A stretch of DNA of 64,000 bases from Niastella sp. GTDB taxonomy: Bacteria; Bacteroidota; Bacteroidia; Chitinophagales; Chitinophagaceae. Below the pieces are notes generated by a model that saw only the letters and a program-made list of their open reading frames with translations, searched no databases and had not been told where the DNA came from. Below, in pieces: positions 1 through 10,048 of the stretch. A program made the translations under genes and the position numbers. How positions within the stretch are numbered: the first letter of the stretch is position 1; every line of letters starts with the position of its first letter. The DNA lies in contig JAGIBF010000039.1 of NCBI GenBank assembly GCA_017744515.1, positions 1 to 64,000 on the forward strand. The letters run 5' to 3'.

Positions 1-2684
1 GCCCAGGTCAATCCTCTACCTGATGAAGTATCCCTAAAAGGCAGATCAGTTTGCGGACAGATAGTCGTGTAATTACTGATAAAGCCTGCTACAGGTTTAG
101 TGATAAAAACTGTATCTGTTGCAGTATAGGTATCGGTACAACCATTGTTATCAGTCACCGTCATTTTTACTACAAAATCACCGGGGTTGGTATAAGTATG
201 TGTAAATGGCTGGCCTGACGTAAACGATCGGGTGTTGCCATCGCCAAAGTCAAAAGCCCAGCTTTGTATACTGGCAGCAGGTGTGGATAGGTCATTGAAA
301 GTGATGGTCGTATTGGTACATCCCCCTGGTTGCTGTGGCGTAAAATTGGCCGTAGGCCCGGTAACATTGATCGTTCCTGTTTTGGTATCGGTACACCCGT
401 TGATATCTGTTATGCGCAAAGCAATGGTATGTGTACCAACCGTAGAAAAGTTGACATCATAATTTCTATTGCCAACAATAAATGCACTACCATCAAATGA
501 CCACTCATACTGGGTGATGCTGGCGGGGTTACTATTGACGGAATTGAGGGTAACAACTTCGAGTTTACAAATGTTGGGATCACTTACACTAAAGTCGGCT
601 TGCACACTTACTAACTCAACCTGTTCGGTATAGGTATGCGAACAACCACCGGGGTTGGTAGAAGTAACTGTAAGTGATGCTGTATAAGTTCCTACTGTTG
701 CATACGTATGTGATACAGGAGCTGCTGAAGGCGAGGTGGAAACTGGTGTGCCATCGCCAAAATCCCAGGTATAAGTTACAGGCCCATACACCGCCGTATT
801 CACTTTCGATGTATTGGTGAAGTTGACCTGTCTTGCATTAGGGCAGGCTACTGCATAGGTAAAGGCGGCTATTGGCGGCTTGATGTGTACTATCCGGGCA
901 GTAGATACTGTTGGACATTTATTATTATAGGCAGTCACCGTTACCGAGAAATACCCGCTGTCGGTATAAATGTGCGAAGGATTTGGTTGATCAGATGTAT
1001 TGCCATCCCCAAAGTCCCATTTCCATTCATCTACAGGCGTAAGGCCGGATGGTACAAACGTAAAATTGATTGCGTCCGATGCGCAGGCATCGGTGGGCGT
1101 AACTGTGAAATCAGAAGCTGGCGGTGTGCCCGTACGTATGCCATTCACCAGTTCAACCGATTCTGTACAGCCGCCTATGGTAGTAATGGTCAATTTAATC
1201 GTATAGTTTCCTGCTACAGTATAAGTGTGACCCGGCCCGGTAGGCGTAGTGGTGGTGGCTGTAAAGCCATCACCATATTCCCAGAAATAAGAAGCTACCC
1301 CGTCAATGGCATTTACATTGGCAATGGGGGCAAAAGTAAATGGAATGCAATCGCCGGCAGGCGCATTGGCAAAAGCTACAGTTGGCTTGATGATCCGCAC
1401 AAAGGCCGGTCTGGTAACCGTATTGGTACAGCCCAGCCGGGAAGTAATGCTAAGCGTCACATTATAGGAACCTTCTGCTGTATACGTGTGTATAGGATGC
1501 TGTTGCGTAGACGTATTGCCATCCCCAAAATCCCATTGCCAGGACACGGCATCAGGCGAAGCATCCTGGAAATTTACCGTTAAAGGCCCCTTGCAGGCAG
1601 TGGTAACGGGCGCCGTAAAGTTAACAACAGATCTGTCCATCACCACCAATGGTTTGGAAAGAGAGTCTGTACAACTGCCATATACATTCTTCAGCTTCAC
1701 GGTATAATTGCCAGGTGCATAGTAGGTACTGGTGTCACTGGTTTTTGTAGACTGCTTTCCATTGCCAAAGTCCCATACGGTACTGATGGGCGAAGTGGAG
1801 GAGGTATTTTGAAAACTCACTGTGCTATTAAGGCATACAGTATCGGGGCTATTAAAGGAAGTACCGGTGCCGCTGATGTCTATCTGTTTTTGAATACTAC
1901 CCGTACAGCCATATTCACTGGTAGCATTTAAAGTGACGGTGTAAGAGCCGGTAGCGCCATAAGTAGCAGTGGGGCTTTCCTGTGTAGACCCTGTGCTGTT
2001 ACCAAAGTTCCATTGATAATTCATGGTACCCGGACCACTGGTTAAGTTGGTAAAGTTCACATTAAAAGGAGCGCGGCAGGTAACGGGTGTATTAAAGCTG
2101 AAATCAGGGATCACGCCAGATACTATCCGGATATAGCGGCCCGTGTTGGTAAAACCCTGGCAGCCTGTACTACTGGTTACGCGTAGCGTAATGGCATAAT
2201 AACCTACAGCAGTATATTGGTGTGCAGGGTTCTGTTGCGTAGAGGTATTGCCATCCCCAAAATCCCACTGCCAGGCAACAATCGCGTCAGGAGAAGCTAC
2301 ACTCCGGTCCTCAAACTGAATGGTGGACGGCGCACAACCGGTGGTCACGGCGGCAAATACGCCTGCAACCGGCGAAGAATTGACTACAATATAATTGGTC
2401 TTGGTGATCCCGTTCGTGCCACTGCCATTACGTACTACCAGGGTGACAGCGTAAACACCTGGTGTGAGAAAAGTCATGGTCGGGTTCTGAAGGTTGGAAA
2501 GGTTGCCACCGCCAAAATCCCAGTTCCAAAAGGTGGGGCTGCCGCTCGACTGGTCTCTGAATGTAACAGTCAATGGCGCACATCCCGAAGTCTTGTCAGC
2601 GGTAAAATCAGCCACAGGCGCCTGAGCACGCGCCGATAGGATACCCGTAAAGAATAAAAGTATTGATAGCAGCTTTCTGGTCAA
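1..2684 (-). CDS. Giant PKD-repeat secreted protein, N-terminal part (cut by the left edge)
   Basis: An open minus-strand frame runs from 2684 to the left edge without a stop, so the C-terminus is missing. No ATG fits: an in-frame TAA lies five codons upstream of a TTG at 2682-2684, so TTG is the likely start. The first residues form a signal peptide (TRKLLSILLFFTG, then a likely cut after SARAQ). About ten PKD-type domains follow at roughly 85-residue spacing, each with a W-x-[F/W]-[D/E]-[F/Y]-G-[D/N]-G core; an eleventh begins at the edge and one copy is degenerate. PKD domains are extracellular beta-sandwich spacers common in Bacteroidota adhesins and gliding proteins. It lies 71 nt downstream of a paralogous giant gene and is probably cotranscribed. 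By analogy with that neighbour it should end in a type IX secretion sorting domain, but this cannot be seen. Confidence 0.85.
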   Translation of the reverse strand, partial: MTRKLLSILLFFTGILSARAQAPVADFTADKTSGCAPLTVTFRDQSSGSPTFWNWDFGGGNLSNLQNPTMTFLTPGVYAVTLVVRNGSGTNGITKTNYIVVNSSPVAGVFAAVTTGCAPSTIQFEDRSVASPDAIVAWQWDFGDGNTSTQQNPAHQYTAVGYYAITLRVTSSTGCQGFTNTGRYIRIVSGVIPDFSFNTPVTCRAPFNVNFTNLTSGPGTMNYQWNFGNSTGSTQESPTATYGATGSYTVTLNATSEYGCTGSIQKQIDISGTGTSFNSPDTVCLNSTVSFQNTSSTSPISTVWDFGNGKQSTKTSDTSTYYAPGNYTVKLKNVYGSCTDSLSKPLVVMDRSVVNFTAPVTTACKGPLTVNFQDASPDAVSWQWDFGDGNTSTQQHPIHTYTAEGSYNVTLSITSRLGCTNTVTRPAFVRIIKPTVAFANAPAGDCIPFTFAPIANVNAIDGVASYFWEYGDGFTATTTTPTGPGHTYTVAGNYTIKLTITTIGGCTESVELVNGIRTGTPPASDFTVTPTDACASDAINFTFVPSGLTPVDEWKWDFGDGNTSDQPNPSHIYTDSGYFSVTVTAYNNKCPTVSTARIVHIKPPIAAFTYAVACPNARQVNFTNTSKVNTAVYGPVTYTWDFGDGTPVSTSPSAAPVSHTYATVGTYTASLTVTSTNPGGCSHTYTEQVELVSVQADFSVSDPNICKLEVVTLNSVNSNPASITQYEWSFDGSAFIVGNRNYDVNFSTVGTHTIALRITDINGCTDTKTGTINVTGPTANFTPQQPGGCTNTTITFNDLSTPAASIQSWAFDFGDGNTRSFTSGQPFTHTYTNPGDFVVKMTVTDNNGCTDTYTATDTVFITKPVAGFISNYTTICPQTDLPFRDTSSGRGLTW

Positions 2685-2755
2685 GTTGCGATGTTTGGTG
2701 GTTTACAGACAGTTTTTCAACGGGTACGCGTCTCGTAAACAATAATTAGACCATG

Positions 2756-5700
2756 TTATCGGATCAATGCCACATTTCCTTTGTAATTCAATGTTACATT
2801 ATTCTCACACACTACATCCATTACATACACATAAATGTCCTGCGGCGCTGGCTGCCCTTTGTGCAGTCCAGTCCAGCCTTTGCCGACTTCGTTCGGCTGG
2901 ATATTCACCTGTTCAAACACCAGGTCGCCCCAACGGTTGAATACCTTGAAGGAATGTATACTGAAGATTCCCTTCCCCCTCGGATAAAATACGTCGTTAT
3001 TGCCGTCGCCGTTGGGCGAGAATGTATTTGGAACAAATACATTGGCATTATTACAGAAAACAAAGAGCGTCAAATTGTCCCGGCTAATGCATCCTCCGGC
3101 ATTTATTGCTTCCAGCGTATAAGCCGTAGTTTGCTTAGGTGCCGCCACGGGGGTAGGACATGTAACACAGTTCAACCCTGTCGATGGACGCCACTTCAGC
3201 GCAGTAACATCTTTTGATATTACAGGGTTCAAAGTTACCTGGTTGCCCACCGGTATTGTTTGATCCTGACCTGCTTCGATGGCCGGATAAGGATACACCA
3301 CCACGGGTATATAACCTGTATCGGCAAAACAATGCTGGCTGTCCCTTCCTATAACCCGGTAAACGACAGAAGTATCTGGTTTTACCAGCGGGTTGCTACT
3401 GGTGTTGTTGTCCATCCACAATGAAGGGCTCCAGGAGTATTCTTCCGCGCCGGAAGCCACAAGCCGGAATGACTCTCCTTTACAGAGCGTATCACCTTTG
3501 CCTGCTTCCATAGTAAACGGTTGTTTTACCTGTATCCGTATAGAATCGGTGGCAACACATCCAAAATTATTTTTACCTGTTACGGTGTAAGTAATGTCTT
3601 CCAAAGGTGATGCCAGCGGAGCAGGACAATTGGTGCAGCTCAAAGCGGTGGCCGGAAACCAGGTGTATTGGCTGGCCCCGGAGCCGGCAAGTGTCAGGGA
3701 GTTGTTGCGGCAAATGGCCTGATCGGCTCCCGCATTGACGGCAGGAATAGGCCAGGCGTTGACGGTTTTAAGGACGGTATCGGCACAGCCGGAGCTATTG
3801 GTTACGATAAGCCGGGACGTATAAGCACCTGCTGCTCCATACGTTACAGCCGCCGGATTTTGGATTTGTGCAGTAACGCCATTGCCAAAATCCCACTGCC
3901 ATTGCACCTGTGATGTATCGGGCCGCAACAGGCTTCCCCGGAACTGCAGGAGGGCTGGCGTACAGGCGCCTGAATCACCCAGTATGGCGGCCAGCGGGCT
4001 TTGTACGATCTTCAGCGGCAGCGGTTTCCGGGCGGTGCCGGTACAGCCATTTTGTGTGGTCACTACCAACTGAGGAGTATACTGTCCGGATTGCTTATAA
4101 GTATGAACAGGATTCTTTTCTGCAGAGATACCGCCATCACCAAATAGCCAACTATAGCGGGTGATCAGGTCATTGGAAACTGTATTATTTGTGAATTGCA
4201 CCTGACCTGAATCACACAACAACTCTTTGCTGTTGGTGAAGTCGGCATTCACACCATAAATACGGATAGTATCTTTTCCCAAAACCGGAACACGACAACC
4301 CTGCGCATCGATCAAAATCAGTTTGGGGAGATATTCTCCCATTGTAGTGAAAGTATGGGTAATGGATGTATTGTCAGTTTCATCAACCGTGCCATCATTA
4401 TAATCCCAAACGAGGCTAACATCCTGGTTGGTCTTGGCGGTGAATCCGACGGCGGTGGGCACACATCCTTTGGTCTTGTCGTACGTGAATGTTCCCTGCG
4501 GTCCTTTCACGGTAATGATTTTTATCAAAGAGTCCACACAACCGCCGGGGCTCGTAATGGTGAGCTTCGCGCGATAAACACCAGGGTACGTGTAAAAATG
4601 CGAAGGATCGGCCAGCGTTGATTTATTGCCATCGCCAAAATCCCATTCGATGCGGTTGAAGTGCAATGACTGGTTGGTGAAGTTGACGCGCAATGGCGGA
4701 CAGGTAGCAAATGAATCACTCATGGCAAAGTGAGCCCGCGGGTCCCTGATACGAATGTATTGTTGCCTGGTCAGTGAATCGGCACAACCAAAACGGTCAT
4801 TGGCCACCAGCTTGATGGTGTAATCACCTTCCTGCAAATAAGCATGCGCCGGTTGCGTGGCGGCAGTTGTTTGCCCATCTCCAAAGTGCCAGGTATATAC
4901 AGGACTGTTGCCGCTGGTTTGGTTGATGAATCGCACGGGTTTACCGGTACAGGACAAGGTGTCGGGTGATTCAAACTGCACAACCGGTCTTGAAATAGTA
5001 ACTGCATGTTGAATGGTACGCGTGTCGGTACAGCCAATATTATCTGTCACAGTCAACTGAACAGGATAGATCCCACTCTTAGTATAAGTATGTTGAAAAG
5101 GACCGCCGGCCAATGTTTCAGTGGCGCCATCACCATAGTTCCATGTCCATTTCTGTATAGGATGTTCGCCATCAGTTTGGGAAGAGTCGGCAAACAGGAT
5201 GGTAGTATTGGTACACACTTCCGGGTTGATCACAGAGAAGTCGGAAGTGGGTCCATTTACTTTGATGTATTGAGGTTTATTGAGCGTGTCGGCACAACCA
5301 TACAGGTCTTTAATGATCAGACGTACGGTATAAAGACCTGCTGCCGGGAAAGCAAATTGCACGTTGCGACCGGTAGGCGTACCATAAGTGGTATTGCCTT
5401 TCGTAATGGTCCACACATAGCTGGAGATGTTCTGTGCCTGGCTATTTATTGCATTCAGGGTAATAGGTACATTCTTACAAACCTCGGTAACGCTTGCGGT
5501 GAAGTCAGCCTTTTCCGATATGATCACCACCTGTCTTGAAGTTGTATGCTCACAGCTTTCGTTCTTCACAGTAAGTGTGGCAATATAACTACCCGGGTTG
5601 TTATAAGTATGTACAGGGTGGCGTTCAGTAGAAGTATTGCCATCACCAAAATTCCAGAACCAGGAAGTGGCGCCAATAGACTGATCCGTGAAACGGCGTG

Positions 5701-7567
5701 TGAATTTGATACTACAATCGACAGGTGCCGTAATGAAACGCGCAATGGGCGGTTTGATGTGAATGTAGCGGGGAACTGTCAATGAATCCTGGCAACCATT
5801 ACTCCAAACAATAAGCTTTACGTTGAAGTAACCAGTATCCTGGTAAATATGAGCAGGGTGTTGAGCTGTGGATGTGCTGCCATCACCAAAGAACCAAAGC
5901 CAGCGGTCAGCTTTGCCACCTGTGCTGCCATCGGTAAACTGAACAGACTGGAAAGCACACACATCTCTTGGCGAAGCTGTGAATGCTACCCTGGGCTGCG
6001 TACCTACGCGGATGCCATCAGTTACCGATACAGAGTCTGTACAGCCACCGGCAGTAGTGTACACCAGTTTCACTGTATAGGTACCTGGTTGTGTATAAGT
6101 ATGAGCAGGGTTATTGCCGGTAGCAGTAGTGCCGTCACCAAAATACCATACGTAATTCACCAGCGGGTCCACTGAACTGACTGTAAAGGTGGGTTGCCAG
6201 TTAAACGGTAAGCAACCTTCCTGCGGCAAGCCTGTCAATGATACTTGTGGCGCCTTGATCTGTATGTATTGCTTTTTTACGAGCGTGTCTGTGCAACCAG
6301 CTGCATTGGTAAGGATAAGCGTAACATCGTATTCTCCATTTGCCTGGTAAGTGTGTGAAACCTGCAGACCTGTATCACGGCCACCATCACCAAACAACCA
6401 TTGGTAACCTGCTGCTCCTGCAGCAGCGGTGAAGTGTACAGCAAACGGAGCTTTACAAGCTGTGCTGTCATCAGCTGTGAAGGCTGCTTTTGTTTTAGCG
6501 ACTACGTGTACAGTCTGTGTAACAGAATCTTTACATGCGCCAAAATCGCTTACCAGTTTAATGGTGTAAGTGCCTGCCTGTGCATAAGTCTTTATGGGAT
6601 TCAGATCAGTAGCAATAGTACCATCACCGAAGGACCACAAAGCGCCTACGGGCGCAGGCGTAGTATTATTGATAAGGGCGAAAGGAGTATTGCTGCAAAT
6701 GAGCGCCGGGGCAGAGAAGCCAGCTTTCACCGTACCGACATTAATGGCATTGACTTTAACAACGGAGTCGGAACAACCCGTGTTGTTGCGAACCAGCAGC
6801 TGCACCGAATAGGTGCCCGCTGTGGTATACGTGTGCGTAGGATTAAGATCGGTAGAGGTAACACCATCACCAAAATCCCATACATAGGTAAGCGTTCCGG
6901 TGCCGGTGCTTTTATTGGTAAAGCGCACTGCAGTGGGTGGCTTACAGCTATTGGGCACTATAAATCCAAAGTCGGCCTTTACGCCATTGGTCAATTGAAT
7001 ATGTTGCGTGCGGGTAAACGTTTGGGTACAACCATAACTGTTGCGTACGCGCAGTGATACGGTGTATTTGCCGGCGGCAGTATAGCGGTGCTCAGGATTG
7101 GCATCGGTGGAAACAGTACCATCGCCAAAATCCCATTCCCTCGATACGATGGTGCCATCACCGGCAGAACTGAGATCTTTAAACTGAACGTTTAAGGGAA
7201 AACAACCTGTGGTATCGGAAGCTGCAAAATTGACTACAGGCGAAGCATATACCGTAACATAACTCACTTTTACGATGGAGTCGGCCTGTGCGCCGTTGCG
7301 TACCACCAGCTTTACGGTATAGGTGCCCGGGTTGAAATAAGTAGCAGCAGGGTTTTGCAAAAAAGAAATAGTTCCATTGCCAAGATCCCAGCGCCAGGAA
7401 GAAGGATTGCCTGTAGATTCGTCTGTGTACTTTACAATTAAGGGAGAGCAACCAGCAACAGGGGTAGCAGAAAACCCTGCTTTTACCTGAGCGTTCAGGA
7501 GGTTGCTACAGAGTAGTAAGCAGCCGGCAAATACCGTATGGTATATGAGGCTATAGATAGTCCTCAT
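2756..7567 (-). CDS. Giant PKD-repeat protein with gliding-motility/T9SS type B C-terminal domain
   Basis: This is a 1603-residue secreted protein. It starts with a signal peptide (TIYSLIYHTVFAGCLLLC, cut near LNAQ) and has about fifteen PKD-like repeats with the W-x-F-G-D-G core between residues 30 and 1250; one repeat has lost the motif (VWTITKGNT). Three non-PKD beta modules follow, each beginning with an AGxDQxI or AGKGDTL type segment and ending in TYTV or VYRV. The last 95 residues begin with NVFVPNTFSPNGDGNNDVF and contain FNRWGDLVF and WxG; this is the CHU_C / gliding-motility-associated C-terminal domain that directs type IX (type B) secretion in Bacteroidota. The product is therefore expected on the cell surface or outside the cell. 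Substrate and partners are unknown. It is the first gene of a probable two-gene unit with the PKD gene at 1-2684. ATG start at 7565-7567. Confidence 0.9.
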   Translation of the reverse strand: MRTIYSLIYHTVFAGCLLLCSNLLNAQVKAGFSATPVAGCSPLIVKYTDESTGNPSSWRWDLGNGTISFLQNPAATYFNPGTYTVKLVVRNGAQADSIVKVSYVTVYASPVVNFAASDTTGCFPLNVQFKDLSSAGDGTIVSREWDFGDGTVSTDANPEHRYTAAGKYTVSLRVRNSYGCTQTFTRTQHIQLTNGVKADFGFIVPNSCKPPTAVRFTNKSTGTGTLTYVWDFGDGVTSTDLNPTHTYTTAGTYSVQLLVRNNTGCSDSVVKVNAINVGTVKAGFSAPALICSNTPFALINNTTPAPVGALWSFGDGTIATDLNPIKTYAQAGTYTIKLVSDFGACKDSVTQTVHVVAKTKAAFTADDSTACKAPFAVHFTAAAGAAGYQWLFGDGGRDTGLQVSHTYQANGEYDVTLILTNAAGCTDTLVKKQYIQIKAPQVSLTGLPQEGCLPFNWQPTFTVSSVDPLVNYVWYFGDGTTATGNNPAHTYTQPGTYTVKLVYTTAGGCTDSVSVTDGIRVGTQPRVAFTASPRDVCAFQSVQFTDGSTGGKADRWLWFFGDGSTSTAQHPAHIYQDTGYFNVKLIVWSNGCQDSLTVPRYIHIKPPIARFITAPVDCSIKFTRRFTDQSIGATSWFWNFGDGNTSTERHPVHTYNNPGSYIATLTVKNESCEHTTSRQVVIISEKADFTASVTEVCKNVPITLNAINSQAQNISSYVWTITKGNTTYGTPTGRNVQFAFPAAGLYTVRLIIKDLYGCADTLNKPQYIKVNGPTSDFSVINPEVCTNTTILFADSSQTDGEHPIQKWTWNYGDGATETLAGGPFQHTYTKSGIYPVQLTVTDNIGCTDTRTIQHAVTISRPVVQFESPDTLSCTGKPVRFINQTSGNSPVYTWHFGDGQTTAATQPAHAYLQEGDYTIKLVANDRFGCADSLTRQQYIRIRDPRAHFAMSDSFATCPPLRVNFTNQSLHFNRIEWDFGDGNKSTLADPSHFYTYPGVYRAKLTITSPGGCVDSLIKIITVKGPQGTFTYDKTKGCVPTAVGFTAKTNQDVSLVWDYNDGTVDETDNTSITHTFTTMGEYLPKLILIDAQGCRVPVLGKDTIRIYGVNADFTNSKELLCDSGQVQFTNNTVSNDLITRYSWLFGDGGISAEKNPVHTYKQSGQYTPQLVVTTQNGCTGTARKPLPLKIVQSPLAAILGDSGACTPALLQFRGSLLRPDTSQVQWQWDFGNGVTAQIQNPAAVTYGAAGAYTSRLIVTNSSGCADTVLKTVNAWPIPAVNAGADQAICRNNSLTLAGSGASQYTWFPATALSCTNCPAPLASPLEDITYTVTGKNNFGCVATDSIRIQVKQPFTMEAGKGDTLCKGESFRLVASGAEEYSWSPSLWMDNNTSSNPLVKPDTSVVYRVIGRDSQHCFADTGYIPVVVYPYPAIEAGQDQTIPVGNQVTLNPVISKDVTALKWRPSTGLNCVTCPTPVAAPKQTTAYTLEAINAGGCISRDNLTLFVFCNNANVFVPNTFSPNGDGNNDVFYPRGKGIFSIHSFKVFNRWGDLVFEQVNIQPNEVGKGWTGLHKGQPAPQDIYVYVMDVVCENNVTLNYKGNVALIR

Positions 7568-7859
7568 AGGAATATTGGGGATTTTGATGACTTAATGTGG
7601 TTGGGTAAAGCTCAAACCAATTTAACGACTTTACGTGGGCAAAGAAATTAAAAAACTTAATATGAACTGTTGGAGAAACAGTCTAATTGGGGTAGGTATG
7701 TGCTATCTTTCAGCTGACTAAGTAAAATCAATTACCCGTAAACGTTCACGAGTAACGTAATCATGTAGTTGTATATTTAATATAAATCGTATCTGTGTGA
7801 GATAGGCAAAGGAGGATTGATAAATGTCAAATGGGTGTTGCAGGCGAATTTTAATGTCT

Positions 7860-8282
7860 TTACTGTTTCTTCCGCAGGTGCAGCACATTTTTGCCTGTAG
7901 CAGTAGTCATTTCAGCTTTCACATATTCCGGTGTACTGTCTTTAAATTTCCAAACACCATTCAGTCTCGTGAGTGGGGCAGGAGCTGTAGGGAATTGAGA
8001 AGTGATAGAGAGAGTGGCAACATCCTCGGTCCAGGTCCCTTGATGCGATTCCGCTCCCCGGGTGCCTGTTACAGTACGGTCTTCTTTGAACTGGAATTCA
8101 TAATTCAGGAAATCGCTGGTAACATTATCAGAGCCTTCGAAGTATTGCTCTACATACCATTGGCCATTGGTGATGATGTTCATGGCCATTTTCTCCTTTT
8201 GTTTGTCAATAAGTTTTTGACAGGAGGGAAGGGTAATTACCAATAATGATAATACCAGGATTACGGGTACAGGTGTTTTCAT
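7860..8282 (-). CDS. Small predicted lipoprotein of unknown function
   Basis: A 140-residue protein with a signal peptide and a clear lipobox (ITLPSC, Cys21), so it is probably lipid-anchored in the envelope. After the Cys comes a short charged stretch (KLIDKQKEK), then a compact region rich in W, T and aromatic residues (GQWYVEQYFEG, EFQFKEDRTVTG, GTWTEDVATLSI, GVWKFKDSTPEYVKAEM). The alternating pattern resembles a lipocalin-like small beta-barrel, but I cannot name a family. It stands alone, 89 nt downstream of the M32 carboxypeptidase gene on the same strand, with a hairpin repeat between them. Confidence 0.7.
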   Translation of the reverse strand: MKTPVPVILVLSLLVITLPSCQKLIDKQKEKMAMNIITNGQWYVEQYFEGSDNVTSDFLNYEFQFKEDRTVTGTRGAESHQGTWTEDVATLSITSQFPTAPAPLTRLNGVWKFKDSTPEYVKAEMTTATGKNVLHLRKKQ

Positions 8283-8310
8283 ATTTACGGATATTAAGAT
8301 AGGCTACGAT

Positions 8311-8358
8311 TGTCAGCCTGAGCTTGTTGAAGGCGGCTTCGATAAACTCAGGCTGACA
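8311..8358. repeat. Hairpin-forming intergenic repeat (CCTGAGCTTG family)
   Basis: Perfect 12-nt arms TGTCAGCCTGAG (8311-8322) and CTCAGGCTGACA (8347-8358) enclose partly complementary CTTGTTGAAG / CTTCGATAAA segments. Related text (CCTGAGxxTGTCGAAGG) recurs at 39147-39186, 47365-47410 and partly at 62421-62436. It lies between the M32 carboxypeptidase and the lipoprotein gene and may also act as a terminator for the former. Confidence 0.6.
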
Positions 8359-8371
8359 TCGCATACATACC

Positions 8372-9880
8372 TTAAAATTTGTAAATATCTCTGTATTTGT
8401 CAAGTAAATACCCCAAAAAGTGCTGAATATCGAGTACTTCCCCGCTAACCTGCTCACTCAGTTGTTCGCTGGTATACATCCTGCCGTGTTGGTGCACGCG
8501 GGTGCGCAACCACTGCAATAAAGCTCCTGTTTCACCCCTTTGTATTTGATTTTCAAGGCCATCGATGGTTGCGGATGCCTTGGCATAGAACTGGGCGGCA
8601 TAAAAACTACCCAAACTGTAGGTGGGGAAATAGCCAAAACTGCCATGGCTCCAGTGTACGTCCTGCAGGCAGCCCCGTTTGGCATCGGGCACCTGCACGC
8701 CGAGGTACTGATGGTAATGCTCATTCCACCAGGCAGGGATATCGTTGGCAGACAGTGTATTTCCCAACAGCTGTTTTTCCAGTTCGTAACGGATCATCAC
8801 ATGAAAGTGATAAGTCACTTCATCTGCCTCTGTGCGGATCAGGGAAGGCGCCACCTGGTTGATGCCGTGGTAGAATGTTTCAACCGTAACATCTTTCAGT
8901 TGTTCCGGAAAGTATTGTTGCAGTATGGGGAAGTAGTGTTCGCAGAATGCCTTGCTGCGGCCCACATGGTTTTCCCACAGCCTCGATTGCGATTCGTGGA
9001 TGGTCAGTGAAGCCGCTTCACCCAGCGGCAGGCCATAGGCTTCATCAGGCAATCCCTGTTCATACAGCGCATGCCCTGTTTCATGAATGCAGCTCCATAC
9101 CATATTACCGAGGTCATTCTCGTCGATGCGCGTAGTAACCCGCACATCCCGGCTGTTGAAGTTGATGGTGAAAGGATGTTCCGAAACATCCTGCCGGCCA
9201 GCTTCCAGGTCGTAGCCCAGGTCTTTGAGTACCTGCATGCCAAAAGCCCATTGCTTGTCTTTGGGATAATGCCGGTGTAAAAATGCATTACTTACCTGTG
9301 GGCGCGATTGTATCTGGTTCAGAATATCCTTTAATGGCTGCCTGATGGTGTTGAACACGCCATCCAGCAATTGCACATTGGAACCTTTATCGTAATCATT
9401 CAATAAAGCATCGTACGGGTGACGCTCATAGCCGAGCAGCTGTGCCTCCTGTTTCTTCAGCACGATCAGCTTCGAAAGATCACCGGCAAACAATCCAAAA
9501 TCATTGGCCTTCCTGGCTTCCAGCCAGCTGTGAAAACTCTTATTGATGGTCTCTGTCAGCTCCCTTACAAAGGCGGGACTGAACTTCTTCTGTTTGGAGT
9601 AATCCTCCCACGTCAGCGATACATTCTTTTTTTCCGCTACCGACAGGTCATTCCGTCCGTTCAGCTCCTGCAACAATCCGCCCAATGTATCATCGGTAAA
9701 ATACTGGTGGGCTATTTCCGACAAGGTGGCTATCTGCTGCCCGCGGATGACGGCGCCTTTCGGAGGCAGGTAAGTTTCCTGATCCCACTGTAATAAAGCC
9801 GAAGCATAACGGATGTCGGCTATCTTGCGCATCGTGTCGATGTATTGCTGGTAGAGCTTGACCGAAGGAGTTTGTGTCAT
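8372..9880 (-). CDS. M32 family metallocarboxypeptidase
   Basis: A 502-residue protein matching the full length of the thermostable (Taq) carboxypeptidase M32 family. The zinc-binding HExxH is present as HETGHALYEQG near residues 267-277. Other family-typical segments are the N-terminal ALLQWDQETYLPP, MVWSCIHETGH, LTIHESQSRLWENHVGRS (the downstream Glu ligand region) and the C-terminal YFPTYSLGSFYAAQ. These enzymes remove C-terminal residues from peptides in the cytosol. There is no signal peptide, in keeping with that. ATG start at 9878-9880. It appears to be a stand-alone gene read away from the divergent gene at 10049. Confidence 0.93.
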   Translation of the reverse strand: MTQTPSVKLYQQYIDTMRKIADIRYASALLQWDQETYLPPKGAVIRGQQIATLSEIAHQYFTDDTLGGLLQELNGRNDLSVAEKKNVSLTWEDYSKQKKFSPAFVRELTETINKSFHSWLEARKANDFGLFAGDLSKLIVLKKQEAQLLGYERHPYDALLNDYDKGSNVQLLDGVFNTIRQPLKDILNQIQSRPQVSNAFLHRHYPKDKQWAFGMQVLKDLGYDLEAGRQDVSEHPFTINFNSRDVRVTTRIDENDLGNMVWSCIHETGHALYEQGLPDEAYGLPLGEAASLTIHESQSRLWENHVGRSKAFCEHYFPILQQYFPEQLKDVTVETFYHGINQVAPSLIRTEADEVTYHFHVMIRYELEKQLLGNTLSANDIPAWWNEHYHQYLGVQVPDAKRGCLQDVHWSHGSFGYFPTYSLGSFYAAQFYAKASATIDGLENQIQRGETGALLQWLRTRVHQHGRMYTSEQLSEQVSGEVLDIQHFLGYLLDKYRDIYKF

Positions 9881-10048
9881 AGATCGTCTTTTTATAATAA
9901 ACCGGCCGCTAAAATCCGAAAATGTTTGATACGTAGCCTATTTTATTGTCATGTGGCTGAAATGTGAAAAGCTTTAACAATCCGTAGACAAAATTTAATC
10001 GGTTTTAAGGCAATAAAGCTATTAATTTGTTAACAAGAAGAACTTTAC

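Noticed and set aside
885..1583. 232-residue plus-strand frame inside the left PKD gene
   Set aside because: It is antisense to the PKD repeats, has no domain pattern, and is rich in Cys/Arg/Tyr as expected from reading conserved WDFGDG codons backwards.
6401..7057. 218-residue plus-strand frame inside the second PKD gene
   Set aside because: Antisense shadow of the repeats; no signal, no family resemblance.
235..7400. Regularly spaced CCATCxCCAAAATCCCA-like words, at first glance like CRISPR repeats
   Set aside because: They are about 250 nt apart and encode the W-D-F-G-D-G core of PKD domains; protein repeats, not an array.
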